A stretch of DNA of 64,000 nucleotides, taken from the NCBI RefSeq assembly GCF_018860425.1, contig NZ_JAHKPI010000014.1, positions 62,001 to 126,000 on the forward strand, given 5' to 3'. This document shows, piece by piece, positions 46,998 through 55,567 of this stretch; the first letter of the stretch is position 1, and each line of letters opens with the position of its first letter. Source of the stretch: Marinobacter sp. F3R08. Its GTDB lineage: Bacteria > Pseudomonadota > Gammaproteobacteria > Pseudomonadales > Oleiphilaceae. The position numbers were made by a program, and so were the translations under genes. The notes beneath the pieces were generated by a model. The model did no database searches. It saw only the letters and a list, made by a program, of their open reading frames with translations, and was not told the DNA's origin.

Positions 46998-47384
46998 TTG
47001 CTCGAAAACGCTGATCTGGGAAAACTGATTATCCGCCTGACCCTGGGCGGCCTCATGCTGTTTCACGGCATTGCCAAGCTACTCAACGGCATCGGATTTA
47101 TTGAAGGGGAGCTTGCAAGCCACGGCCTGCCAACCCTGCTGGCCTATGGGGTCTTCGTGGGTGAGATCCTCGCGCCCCTGATGATCATCCTTGGCTATCA
47201 GACCCGGATTGGCGCCTTGTTGATTGTTTTCAACATGCTGTTTGCCATCATCCTGGTGCACGGCAACGAACTCTTGAGTCTTGGACGCAGTGGCGGCTGG
47301 GCGCTGGAATTGCAGGGTTTCTTCCTGTTTACCGCCGTGGCAGTGATTTTCCTGGGTCCAGGGCGTTATAAATTAAAGAATTGA
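46998..47384 (+). CDS. DoxX family membrane protein
   Basis: 128 residues with four membrane segments. LIIRLTLGGLMLFHGIAKLLNGI and the GEILAPLMIILGYQTRIGALLIV region are typical of DoxX/YphA proteins. The start is TTG at 46998 with GGAG about nine bases upstream. It follows the globin by 16 bases, so it may be the last gene of that operon. The role is unknown; some relatives are linked to redox balance. Confidence 0.85.
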   Translation: MLENADLGKLIIRLTLGGLMLFHGIAKLLNGIGFIEGELASHGLPTLLAYGVFVGEILAPLMIILGYQTRIGALLIVFNMLFAIILVHGNELLSLGRSGGWALELQGFFLFTAVAVIFLGPGRYKLKN

Positions 47385-47390
47385 CCGATC

Positions 47391-47412
47391 GCCCGGGCAA
47401 CAAAGCCCGGGC
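47391..47412 (+). terminator. Hairpin after the DoxX gene
   Basis: GCCCGGGC (47391-47398) and GCCCGGGC (47405-47412) are self-complementary with an AACAAA loop, 6 bases beyond the DoxX stop. There is no T run, so termination would be incomplete or factor-aided. Confidence 0.55.
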
Positions 47413-47458
47413 AGGTGCTCTGCACGTTCACCACTGACTGAACCCATGGGTATCACGA

Positions 47459-47689
47459 ATGACCGACCGCGAAAACGACATACGTCCCGGACGATACCGG
47501 CACTACAAGGGCAAGGATTACGACGTTATTGGCGTCGCCCGGCACAGCGAAACCGAGGAACAGATGGTGGTCTACCGCTGCCTGTACGGTGATTACAGTC
47601 TCTGGGTGCGCCCGCTCTCCATGTTCCGGGAAACCGTGGAACTGGCGGGCGAACAAGTGCCCCGCTTCGCCCGCCTCGATAAGGACTGA
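47459..47689 (+). CDS. DUF1653 protein
   Basis: 76 residues with the DUF1653 signature: PGRYRHYKGKDYDVIGVARHSETEEQMVVYRCLYG followed by LWVRPLSMFRETV. A small soluble beta-rich cytoplasmic protein. It stands between two hairpins and may be its own unit. Function unknown. Confidence 0.88.
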   Translation: MTDRENDIRPGRYRHYKGKDYDVIGVARHSETEEQMVVYRCLYGDYSLWVRPLSMFRETVELAGEQVPRFARLDKD

Positions 47690-47752
47690 CAGTTACACAA
47701 CCGCTTTGACTACCGCGGCCATTTGCTGCACATTACCGCGCTTTTCATGATG

Positions 47753-47773
47753 CCGGCCCTTACAAGGGGCCGG
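47753..47773 (+). promoter_or_regulatory. Hairpin upstream of the NhaC-like permease gene
   Basis: CCGGCCC (47753-47759) and GGGCCGG (47767-47773) form a 7-bp stem with a 7-base loop, 32 bases before the permease start. It could end the DUF1653 transcript or act in the permease leader. Confidence 0.45.
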
Positions 47774-47805
47774 ATAACCCATTAATTCCTACCCGGAGTT
47801 TTGCC

Positions 47806-49128
47806 ATGAATGCCGTTGTTGCTGCGGTCGCGATCATGCTCGTCCTGAGTTTATGCCGCATCCACGTTGTTGTCGCCCTGATCATCGGTGCCGTTTCCGG
47901 CGGTCTGATTGCAGGAATGTCCCTGGAAGCCACGATTGAGGCCTTTAACAACGGGCTCGGCGGCGGTGCCACCGTGGCCCTGTCTTATGCCACACTCGGT
48001 GCCTTCGCTGTGGCAATCGGCAAATCCGGTCTGGCTCACGCCCTGGCCGATAAAGCCCTGGCGCTGGTCGGCCGCCAGCAGGATGGGGCCGCCGTCAACG
48101 GCATCCGTTTCCTGATCATTGGTCTGCTGCTGGCTATCGCCATTTCATCCCAGAATATCCTGCCTATCCACATCGCCTTCATCCCACTGGTGGTGCCGCC
48201 CCTGCTATACGTGATGGCAAAGCTGCACATGGACCGCCGCCTGGTAGCCTGCGTACTGACCTTCGGTCTCATCACCCCGTATATGTTCCTGCCTATCGGT
48301 TTTGGCGGGATTTACCTGAACGAAATTTTGATTGCCAAGGTCAACGCCAATGGCGTGGATGCCTCTGGCCTGAACGTAATGAAGGCCATGGCTCTGCCGG
48401 CATTGGGTATGCTCTGCGGCCTGTTGATCGCGGTATTCTTCAGCTATCGCGGCGACCGTACCTATGACATGGAAACCATCAGCAAGGCAGAGCGCGTGGA
48501 CACCAGCTACAGCCCGCGGACCCTGGTTATGGCTCTGGTTGCCATTGTCACCGCGTTCGTGGTGCAGCTCTGGCTCGGCTCCATGATCCTGGGCGCCCTG
48601 GCCGGCTTCGTCCTGTTCAACCTGTCCGGAGTGGTGCGCTGGAAAGAAGCCGATGACCTGTTCACCGAGGGCATGAAGATGCTGGCGATGATTGGCTTCA
48701 TCATGATCGCGGCTTCCGGTTTTGCCGAAGTCATGCGGGAGACCGGTGACATTGCCAGCCTGGTGGACAGCTCTGTGGCAACCATCGGCGAAAACAAGGC
48801 TATGGCGGCACTATTGATGCTGGTAGTGGGCCTGCTGATCACCATGGGAATCGGCTCGTCCTTCTCCACCATCCCGATCATCGCCGCCCTGTATGTGCCC
48901 CTGGCCCTGCAACTCGGCTTCAGTCCCCTGGCCATCGTCGCCCTGGTCGGCACCGCCGGTGCTCTCGGTGATGCCGGTTCCCCAGCCTCCGACTCTACCC
49001 TCGGACCCACCGCCGGTCTGAATGCCGATGGCCAGCACAACCACATCTGGGATACCGTGGTACCGACGTTCCTGCACTACAACCTGCCGTTGCTTGGCTT
49101 TGGGTGGTTGGCTGCGATGGTTCTTTAA
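47806..49128 (+). CDS. NhaC/YuiF-type permease (putative Na+/H+ antiporter or amino-acid permease)
   Basis: 440 residues with about 11-12 membrane segments. The [36 protein letters not shown] and [24 protein letters not shown] regions place it in COG2056-like permeases, variously called Na+/H+ antiporter or histidine permease. The real substrate cannot be told from sequence. It is followed by the intergenic region carrying the two long hairpins. Confidence 0.82.
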   Translation: MNAVVAAVAIMLVLSLCRIHVVVALIIGAVSGGLIAGMSLEATIEAFNNGLGGGATVALSYATLGAFAVAIGKSGLAHALADKALALVGRQQDGAAVNGIRFLIIGLLLAIAISSQNILPIHIAFIPLVVPPLLYVMAKLHMDRRLVACVLTFGLITPYMFLPIGFGGIYLNEILIAKVNANGVDASGLNVMKAMALPALGMLCGLLIAVFFSYRGDRTYDMETISKAERVDTSYSPRTLVMALVAIVTAFVVQLWLGSMILGALAGFVLFNLSGVVRWKEADDLFTEGMKMLAMIGFIMIAASGFAEVMRETGDIASLVDSSVATIGENKAMAALLMLVVGLLITMGIGSSFSTIPIIAALYVPLALQLGFSPLAIVALVGTAGALGDAGSPASDSTLGPTAGLNADGQHNHIWDTVVPTFLHYNLPLLGFGWLAAMVL

Positions 49129-49175
49129 AAAACCCCGGAGTTTATTCTCGCAGCTTTCTGGTTGAGGGGAGTTGC

Positions 49176-49263
49176 GAGGGGGCCAGGATATTTTGCCCTT
49201 GGAAATGGCAACTCGCTGCGCTCAGACATCAATTTCCGGCGGGAAAAATATCCCGCCCCCCTC
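49176..49263. repeat. Long hairpin A with conserved apical sequence
   Basis: An imperfect palindrome of about 33-bp arms: the outer ends GAGGGGG and CCCCCCTC, then GGATATTTT pairing with AAAATATCC, then GAAAT with ATTTC. The unpaired apex, 49208-49230, contains CAACTCGCTGCGCTCAGACA. The same apex occurs inverted in hairpin B at 49362-49384. Confidence 0.8.
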
Positions 49264-49330
49264 ACATAGAAACCATCAGATATCGCTGAAAAGATTATGT
49301 CTTAAAGAAATATCTTTGGAGTCAGATTAA

Positions 49331-49417
49331 GAGGGTATGGGGTGCTTTCTGGCGGGGAAAAGATGTCTGAGCGCAGCGAGTTGCTTTTCCCCAGAAGAAA
49401 AGCACCCCCATGGCCTC
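49331..49417. repeat. Long hairpin B with the same apex inverted
   Basis: The arms pair as GAGG...CCTC at the base, GGGGTGCTTT with AAAGCACCCC, then GGGGAAAAG with CTTTTCCCC. The apex (49362-49384) contains TGTCTGAGCGCAGCGAGTTG, the exact reverse complement of the hairpin A apex over 23 bases. The stem sequence differs from that of A. Confidence 0.8.
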
Positions 49418-49451
49418 TCAGCCCCTCACCAAGAAGGCTCGGAGAGACAAC

Positions 49452-49709
49452 CTACTCTCCATCGTCAGCAGAAGACTTGAAAAACACCACCTGTTTGACG
49501 GTATGATCATCCTCATTCTGCCGCTTGTTCACCCGCGTCTCGAGCTCCGGATTGGCCGGCTGCTCGGCATCTGACACCGCGTCGGTGAAGCCGCAGGCCA
49601 CGCACTCGCGAACCTGGTCACCGTCGTCCGTGGTAAACATCATGATCTTGTCCATCTCCGCACAACGGGGACAAACGGCACCGGCGATAAAACGCTTTGG
49701 GCTCGCCAT
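49452..49709 (-). CDS. yheV: YheV family zinc-ribbon protein
   Basis: 85 residues. The Cys pairs CPRC (13-16) and CVAC (36-39) form a zinc ribbon, and KRFIAGAVCPRCAEMDKIMMF with RECVACGFTDA matches YheV (DUF2387). The C-terminus is acidic. It follows prlC by 57 bases on the same strand, a common pairing in gammaproteobacteria as I recall. Function unknown. Confidence 0.88.
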   Translation of the reverse strand: MASPKRFIAGAVCPRCAEMDKIMMFTTDDGDQVRECVACGFTDAVSDAEQPANPELETRVNKRQNEDDHTVKQVVFFKSSADDGE

Positions 49710-49766
49710 ACTAGTACTCCGGTTTGAAGCATACGGCAGCCATTACGACTGCCGGCGCTGATTGGG

Positions 49767-51812
49767 TCAGGCGGCCTCGTCCGTGATGCCGGATTGTTTC
49801 AACAGGGCATCCACTTGCGGTTCGCGGCCGCGGAAGGCCTTGAACAGTTCCATGGGTTCCTGTGAACCACCCTTCTCAAGAATATTATGGAGGAAGGCCT
49901 TGCCCGTTTCCGGGTCGAAGATGCCTTTTTCCTCAAACAGGGAAAACGCATCCGCTGCGAGGACTTCCGCCCACTTGTAGCTGTAATAGCCTGCGGCATA
50001 ACCACCGGCAAAAATGTGCGAGAAGGCATTGGGGAAACGATTGAATTCCGGGGCTTCCACCACCGCAATCTCGCCTCGGACCTTCCGATGCATATCCAGC
50101 GGATTGGTGGGCGCATCGTTGGTGAATTCCGCATGTAGCCGGAAATCGAACAATGAAAACTCCAGTTGCCGCACCATGCCCATGCCTGACTGGAAGTTTT
50201 TCGCCGCCAGCAGTTTCTGCAGCAGGTCTTCCGGGAGCGGTTCACCGGTTTCATGGTGAGATGCGATCAGCCCCAGAGACTCCGGGTTCCAGCACCAGTT
50301 TTCCAGGAACTGGCTGGGCAGTTCCACCGCATCCCAGGCCACACCGTTGATACCGGATACATCCAGTACGTCGACCTGGGTCAGCATGTGATGCAGCCCA
50401 TGCCCGAACTCGTGGAACAGCGTGGTCACCTCGTCATGGGTCAGCAACGACGGTTTGCCGTTCACCGGCGGGGTGAAGTTACAGGTCAGGAAGGCCACCG
50501 GCAGTTGCAGCTGGCCACGCAGGTTGCGCCAGCGTACCCGGCAATCCGCCATCCAGGCACCACCGCGTTTGCCCTGGCGGGCAAACAGATCCAGATAGAA
50601 CCAGGCCAGCGGCTCGCCATTGCGGCTGATGCAGTAGGCGGTGGCGTCTTCGTGCCAGGTTTCCACCTCGGGACGGGCTTCGATCTGTACGTCAAACAGC
50701 TTCTCCGCCACACGGAACAGGCCCGGCACCACCTTGTTCACCGGGAACCAGGGACGCAGGGTTTCCGGGGAGATATCGTAGCGTTTCTGGCGAAGCTTCT
50801 CGCTGTAGTAGCCGACATCCCAGGCCTGCAACTCATCGGCGCCGTATTCCTCCTTCGCGAACGCCTTAAGCTCGGCAAACTCCTTCTCGGCCTGGGGCTT
50901 GGACTTGGCCGCCAGCTGATTCAGGAACTCCAGCACCTCGTCGCTGCTTCGGGCCATCTTGGTCGCCAGGGACCGTTCAGCGTAGTTGTCAAAACCCAGC
51001 AGCTGCGCCTGTGCATGACGGCGTTTCAGGATTTCCGCCATTACCGGTGTGTTGTCCCATTGACCGGCGTCCGGACCCTGATCGGAGGCACGGGTAACAA
51101 AGGCCTCGTAGACTTCCCGGCGCAAATCCCGGTTGTCACAGTAGGTCATCACCGGGAAGAAGCTGGGGAAATCCAGCGTAATCACGTAACCGTCCAGTTC
51201 TTTCTGGCGGGCCGCTTGCTTGGCACTTTCTATGGCCGTCTCCGGCATACCGGCAAGCTCATCGACATCAGTGATGTGCTTATACCAGTGCTGGGTCGCA
51301 TCCAACACGTTGTCGCTGAACTTGTTGGAAAGCTCGGAAAGCTCCCGCGACAACTCGGCGTATTGCTTTTTCTTGTCGTCCGGCAGGTCCACACCACCGA
51401 GGTGGAAGTCCCGGAGCGTATTTTCCACGGACTTGCGCTGGGCTTCGGTCAGATCCTTGAAATCCTCCTTCCCGGCAAGCGCCTTGTAGGCATTGCACAG
51501 AACTGCGTTCTGGCTCACTTCGGTGCTGTACTCGGTGAGCTTCTCCAGGCAGTTCTTGTAGACCTTGCGTAGCTCATCGTTATTCATTACCCCGTTCAGG
51601 TGTGAGATCACTGACCAGGCATTGCTCAGTTTATCATCCAGGGCCTGCATCGGCTGAGCCAGGGTTTCCCAGGTGGGATCGTCCTGATCAGCCAGCTGGC
51701 TGATCTTCATGCGATTTTCACTGAGAATCTGGTCAATTGCCGTTTCCATGTGTTCTGTGCGGACATGGTCAAACTTCGGCAACAGGTCATCAGTCAGTAA
51801 CGGGTTATTCAT
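49767..51812 (-). CDS. prlC: Oligopeptidase A (M3 metallopeptidase)
   Basis: 681 residues, full length for PrlC, a cytoplasmic zinc peptidase that degrades peptides including cleaved signal peptides. The catalytic HExxH is in LFHEFGHGLHHML with the third ligand downstream (ENWCWNPE region). The N-terminus NNPLLTDDLLPKFDHVRTEHMETAI is typical. It is divergent from the gamma-carbonic anhydrase gene across 211 bases that hold a palindromic repeat. Confidence 0.95.
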   Translation of the reverse strand: MNNPLLTDDLLPKFDHVRTEHMETAIDQILSENRMKISQLADQDDPTWETLAQPMQALDDKLSNAWSVISHLNGVMNNDELRKVYKNCLEKLTEYSTEVSQNAVLCNAYKALAGKEDFKDLTEAQRKSVENTLRDFHLGGVDLPDDKKKQYAELSRELSELSNKFSDNVLDATQHWYKHITDVDELAGMPETAIESAKQAARQKELDGYVITLDFPSFFPVMTYCDNRDLRREVYEAFVTRASDQGPDAGQWDNTPVMAEILKRRHAQAQLLGFDNYAERSLATKMARSSDEVLEFLNQLAAKSKPQAEKEFAELKAFAKEEYGADELQAWDVGYYSEKLRQKRYDISPETLRPWFPVNKVVPGLFRVAEKLFDVQIEARPEVETWHEDATAYCISRNGEPLAWFYLDLFARQGKRGGAWMADCRVRWRNLRGQLQLPVAFLTCNFTPPVNGKPSLLTHDEVTTLFHEFGHGLHHMLTQVDVLDVSGINGVAWDAVELPSQFLENWCWNPESLGLIASHHETGEPLPEDLLQKLLAAKNFQSGMGMVRQLEFSLFDFRLHAEFTNDAPTNPLDMHRKVRGEIAVVEAPEFNRFPNAFSHIFAGGYAAGYYSYKWAEVLAADAFSLFEEKGIFDPETGKAFLHNILEKGGSQEPMELFKAFRGREPQVDALLKQSGITDEAA

Positions 51813-51869
51813 AGGTCCCCTTCTCAGCTAGTAAAATCTCAGGTAATTTCAGGCGACTCCAACGTTGGG

Positions 51870-51985
51870 GGAGCGTCCGGGGGAAGCCTTTCCGAAACTG
51901 TGCGAAACCACGGATGGCAGAGCCCAGGCATCACATGGATGCGCCGCAAGGCGCGTGTTTCGGAAAGGCTTCCCCCGGATGCTCC
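51870..51985. repeat. 116-bp palindromic intergenic element
   Basis: Arms of 29 bases (51870-51898 and 51957-51985) pair with a single mismatch; they contain GGGGGAAGCCTTTCCGAAAC and its complement. The interior has CATGGATG and a small GCGCC-GCAA-GGCGC hairpin at 51941-51954. It resembles dispersed palindromic repeats I have seen in Marinobacter and relatives. It lies between the divergent prlC and carbonic anhydrase genes, so promoters must flank or lie in it. Confidence 0.75.
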
Positions 51986-52023
51986 GTACTCCAGAGCGGA
52001 AAACGCCTCAAAGGTAATATGTA

Positions 52024-52569
52024 ATGACGAATATACGTTCACACAAGGGTATGGCGCCAAATTTTGGAAAACGGGCGTGGGTGGATCCAGGTGCCGTGGT
52101 GATTGGTGATGTTGAAACCGGCGATGATGTGTCCATCTGGCCGATGACCGTCGTGCGCGGTGATATGCACAAAATCCGCATTGGCCACCGCTGCAGCATT
52201 CAGGATGGCTCGGTACTGCATATAACCCACGCCAGTGATTACAACCCCGGCGGTTATCCGCTCACCCTTGGAGACGACGTTACCGTCGGTCACAAGGCAC
52301 TCTTGCACGGTTGTACCATCGGAAGCCGGGTGCTGGTCGGGATGGGCTGCATCATCATGGACGGCGCCGTTGTGGAGGACGAGGTCATTGTCGCGGCCGG
52401 TTGCCTGGTTCCGCCGGGCAAGACCCTGGAATCCGGACACCTTTATGTTGGCTCACCCTGCAAGAAAGCCCGGGCACTGACAGACAAGGAGCGGGGATTC
52501 TTCAAGTACACCGCTGCCAACTATGTACGACTCAAAGATGAGTACCTGAAGGACAATAACCCGGTTTAA
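52024..52569 (+). CDS. Gamma-class carbonic anhydrase-like protein (YrdA)
   Basis: 181 residues, a left-handed beta-helix trimer protein. GDVETGDDVSIWPMTVVRGDMHKIRIG, DGSVLHITH and GHKALLHGCTIG contain the metal-binding histidines of the gamma-CA/YrdA family. Reversible CO2 hydration is the family activity, although many YrdA proteins have none proven. A hairpin follows. Confidence 0.9.
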   Translation: MTNIRSHKGMAPNFGKRAWVDPGAVVIGDVETGDDVSIWPMTVVRGDMHKIRIGHRCSIQDGSVLHITHASDYNPGGYPLTLGDDVTVGHKALLHGCTIGSRVLVGMGCIIMDGAVVEDEVIVAAGCLVPPGKTLESGHLYVGSPCKKARALTDKERGFFKYTAANYVRLKDEYLKDNNPV

Positions 52570-52590
52570 CTCTGCTCAAATATCAGCCAC

Positions 52591-52632
52591 CCGCCCCTCT
52601 GAATACCACCTTTCAAAACCCGGAGAGGGCGG
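52591..52632. terminator. Hairpin between convergent carbonic anhydrase and PA4642-like genes
   Basis: CCGCCCCTCT (52591-52600) pairs with AGAGGGCGG (52624-52632) with one bulged C. The loop is 23 bases. Position between convergent stops supports a bidirectional terminator. Confidence 0.5.
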
Positions 52633-52643
52633 CCGCGGCCTGA

Positions 52644-52961
52644 TCAACTGGCCGTTTCTGCCGTTGTTCTGGCACCGGCGTTTTCCAGGGCCCGGGCATA
52701 ATCCACGCTGCGGCGATGGCGGGAAATCTGGTCCAGGATGGTTTCGCCCTCTCCGCTGACCGCATTCAGGTCCCGGCCTTCAGCCACAAAAAACCCGATA
52801 AAACGCTCGAAATCCTCGGCCCGCATGGCCTGATACGCTTTCAGCAGGGCGTTGAAGTCGGCGTTGTCGGCAGCATTCCAGGGCTGGATATCCAGAAAAC
52901 TCCTGACCCGCTCATCGCTCCACTCTTCACCAATAACTTTCGGCTTATCCGGTCCACTCAT
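52644..52961 (-). CDS. PA4642 family conserved protein
   Basis: 105 residues from the ATG at 52961 (MSGPDKPKVIGEEWSDERVRSFL), preferred over the frame start at 53024 because of GAGAG just upstream and family resemblance. DFNALLKAYQAMRAEDFERFIGFFVAEGRDLNA is the recognisable core of a family named after Pseudomonas PA4642. Soluble, function unknown. Confidence 0.75.
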   Translation of the reverse strand: MSGPDKPKVIGEEWSDERVRSFLDIQPWNAADNADFNALLKAYQAMRAEDFERFIGFFVAEGRDLNAVSGEGETILDQISRHRRSVDYARALENAGARTTAETAS

Positions 52962-53072
52962 GTGTTCTCTCGCTTCGCTATGCCAATAGATTGTAAGGCG
53001 CCCAGTATAAAGCTCTGAAAGCACAACAGTTATATGGATTGCGCATGAGAAACTGCGTCCCGGATATAAGGC

Positions 53073-53906
53073 TCAGGGCAAGATCTCAACCGGCAGATCC
53101 GCTGTGGGGAGCGCTGCACTGCACTCGGGGTTGCGAATGGCGATCTCCACACGGCGATTCAGTGCCCGGTTCTCCGGGGTGTCGTTAGTCGCCAACGGAT
53201 TCGTCTCGGCACGGCCGGCGGCCACTACACGTTCAGCGGGTACCTGTCGGTTCAGCACCAGCTCGTGAACCACGGATACGGCACGGGCCGCAGACAGATC
53301 CCAGTTTGATCGATACCGGTCGCTGGAAATGGGTCGGTCATCCGTGTAGCCAGACACCAGGACATCTCCGGTACACGCAGACAGGACACCCACCACCCGC
53401 TCGATTATCGGGATCATCTCCGGTTTGATGGCGGCCTGCCCCGATCGGAACGTGGCCTCTTCAGAAAAGCGGATCACGACCTGGCTCTGGTCATAATTGA
53501 CACTCAAAGCTTCTGAGGCCACTTCGGATTCCAGTTCCCGAATCAACCGGCTGGCAAGATCGATCACTCCAGCGGGGATCTGAGTGGGCGCCTCACCTTC
53601 GGCCCGTTCATCAATAAACTCAGGCTCCCTGGTCTGGGACTCCGTGGGCTCAGGAAGGGAGACCGTGTCCGATTCAATCAGGGTCAGGGGAGAGCCACCG
53701 ATATCTTCAGCCAGTACGTTGCTGGACCCGAAGGCGATCGCCATGGAGTTGGCCATCGCCCGGTACTTCTCGACGTCCATTTCGGCAAAAGACAGCAGCA
53801 ATATAAAAAAGGTCAGCAGTAGTGTGGCCAGATCCGCAAAGGTTACGATCCAGGCCGGCGTTTGATTCTGCTGTTGCTTTCTGTTCTTCTTCTGAACCAG
53901 ATGCAA
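53073..53906 (-). CDS. pomB: Flagellar stator protein B, PomB/MotB-like
   Basis: 277 residues from the TTG at 53906, which has GGGAGG upstream at the end of pomA; the frame runs to an ATG at 53960 but that overlaps pomA by 50 bases without a ribosome site. The single membrane segment TFADLATLLLTFFILLLSFAEMD carries the ion-binding Asp. A C-terminal OmpA-like peptidoglycan-binding domain follows (YTDDRPISSDRYRSNWDLSAARA, NRALNRRVEIAI). The layout favours a Na+-type PomB. It is coupled to the upstream stator A gene. Confidence 0.88.
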   Translation of the reverse strand: MHLVQKKNRKQQQNQTPAWIVTFADLATLLLTFFILLLSFAEMDVEKYRAMANSMAIAFGSSNVLAEDIGGSPLTLIESDTVSLPEPTESQTREPEFIDERAEGEAPTQIPAGVIDLASRLIRELESEVASEALSVNYDQSQVVIRFSEEATFRSGQAAIKPEMIPIIERVVGVLSACTGDVLVSGYTDDRPISSDRYRSNWDLSAARAVSVVHELVLNRQVPAERVVAAGRAETNPLATNDTPENRALNRRVEIAIRNPECSAALPTADLPVEILP

Positions 53907-53910
53907 GCTC

Positions 53911-54684
53911 TCAGGCCTCCCGCTCCGGCGCCAGGCTGGTACGCTGCTCTGGGGTGACAAACGAAGACAGCAGTTCAGTCATTACTCGAGGATTCTCCCC
54001 GCGCATAATATTCTTTATGGAGGTGAGGATCAGCACCTGGTTCCGGGCCTCATCCTCAGCTTTAAGCTGCAGTTTGTCAGCCAGGGGCAGGGCAATCAGC
54101 TGGGCAATAAATGCACCATACAATGTGGTGAGGAGGGCGATTGCCATGGCCGGACCAATCGAAGCGGGATCATCCAGTGTGTTGAGCATCTGGACCAGCC
54201 CAACCAGGGTGCCCAGCATACCGATGGCCGGTGCCGATTCGCCAATGCCCCGGAATACCCGCTCAGCCACTTCGTAACGTTCAGCGGTCTGCCGGGTTTC
54301 ATGCGCCAGTGCCTCCTCCACCAGTTCCGGTGGATGGCCATCGACACACAGATTGATCGCCTTCCGGAGGAATTCGTTGTCGGTCCGATGATTTTCGAGA
54401 CCCAGAATGCCTTCCTTGCGTACCAGCGTGGCCAGTGCACGGACTTCCCGAATCAGCTCCGTCGGCCGCGCCATGCGGTCGGTAAAGGCAGCAGACATGG
54501 CCAGACGGAAGGCGCTCATCACCGACGCCATGCGGAATTTGATCAAGGTAACGGCAAATGTCCCGCCCAGCACAATTGCAAGGCCCGGGAGGTTCAGGAA
54601 CGTCAGGAAGGAAGCATTGGCGAGCATTGCCAGAATGACAATCAGTACACCAGCCACAAGCCCTACCAGGGTAAGAATATCCAT
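53911..54684 (-). CDS. pomA: Flagellar stator protein A, PomA/MotA-like
   Basis: 257 residues with four membrane segments (about 4-24, 30-50, 150-172, 185-208) and a cytoplasmic loop of about 95 residues. MLGTLVGLVQMLNTLDDPASIGPAMAIALLTTLYGAF is the conserved MotA/PomA region that lines the ion path. The gene pair with pomB makes a stator, probably Na+-driven. No other flagellar gene is in the window. Confidence 0.9.
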   Translation of the reverse strand: MDILTLVGLVAGVLIVILAMLANASFLTFLNLPGLAIVLGGTFAVTLIKFRMASVMSAFRLAMSAAFTDRMARPTELIREVRALATLVRKEGILGLENHRTDNEFLRKAINLCVDGHPPELVEEALAHETRQTAERYEVAERVFRGIGESAPAIGMLGTLVGLVQMLNTLDDPASIGPAMAIALLTTLYGAFIAQLIALPLADKLQLKAEDEARNQVLILTSIKNIMRGENPRVMTELLSSFVTPEQRTSLAPEREA

Positions 54685-54739
54685 CGACCATCCTTACTGA
54701 ATGTTGAGCCTGAGCATAACCCAATCCGGGGGCAGCTGC

Positions 54740-55567
54740 TCAGTCGTTACGTAATTCCTCAATGACAGGGCTGGTGGCGGGACTCACACCGCGCCAGATC
54801 CGGAAAGATTCCGCCGCCTGCTCGACCAGCATACCAAGTCCGTCAAAGACGTACTGTGCGCCCTGTTCAAGTGCCCACTGATTGAACGTCGTGGTCTGAA
54901 GAGAATACATCATGTCGTAAACCACGGTTTTTTCTGCAATGACCCCAGGAGATATCGGTGGCAAATCGCCCTGGAGGCTGGCACTGGTGCCATTGATGAT
55001 CACATCGAATGGCTCACTCGGCTGCTCAAAGCCGCAGGCTGACAGCCGGGTTGCGCCCGCCAAGGGTTTAAACAGGTCTACCAGAGCTTCCGCTTTGCCA
55101 ACCGTGCGATTGGCAAGAGTCACAGAGGCAGGATGCTTCGCCATGATGGGCCCGAGAACGCCACGAACCGCGCCGCCCGCTCCCAGCACCAGAATGCGGG
55201 CGTCCTTGAGAGCCACCGCATGGTTGAAGACCAGATCCCGGACAATACCGCATCCGTCGGTATTGTCGGCAACAAGCGCACCATGATCATCCAGATACAG
55301 GGTATTGGCTGCCCCGGCACTTTCGGCCCGCTCGGTCCGTCGATCCGCGAGCTTCCACGCGTCTTCCTTGAACGGAACGGTCACATTCAGACCTTTCCCG
55401 CCCCGCTCAAAAAAGTGTTTTACAGTGCCCGCGAAATCATCCAGCGGAGCCTGGATGGCGATATATTCCACCGACTCGCCGGTTTCGCTGGCGAACAGAC
55501 TGTGAATTCTCGGCGATTTGCTGTGGCTGACGGGGTTTCCGACCACGGCGTAGAGATCGTTAGTCAT
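54740..55567 (-). CDS. aroE: Shikimate dehydrogenase
   Basis: 275 residues. It reduces 3-dehydroshikimate to shikimate with NADPH. The substrate motif [12 protein letters not shown] and [11 protein letters not shown] (catalytic Lys) are present, with the NADP-binding GAGGAVRGV. Its start overlaps the hemF end by eight bases, and the operon tsaC-hemF-aroE is a familiar order. Confidence 0.96.
   Translation of the reverse strand: MTNDLYAVVGNPVSHSKSPRIHSLFASETGESVEYIAIQAPLDDFAGTVKHFFERGGKGLNVTVPFKEDAWKLADRRTERAESAGAANTLYLDDHGALVADNTDGCGIVRDLVFNHAVALKDARILVLGAGGAVRGVLGPIMAKHPASVTLANRTVGKAEALVDLFKPLAGATRLSACGFEQPSEPFDVIINGTSASLQGDLPPISPGVIAEKTVVYDMMYSLQTTTFNQWALEQGAQYVFDGLGMLVEQAAESFRIWRGVSPATSPVIEELRND

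Larger units (their letters stand above)
49129..49451. other. Intergenic region with two long hairpins
   Basis: 323 bases between the convergent permease and yheV genes. It is occupied mainly by two 87-88-bp near-perfect hairpins that share an inverted apical sequence. No gene seen. Confidence 0.8.

Noticed and set aside
50253-51572. A 439-codon plus-strand frame opposite prlC
   Set aside because: Antisense shadow of a highly conserved peptidase; no family resemblance.
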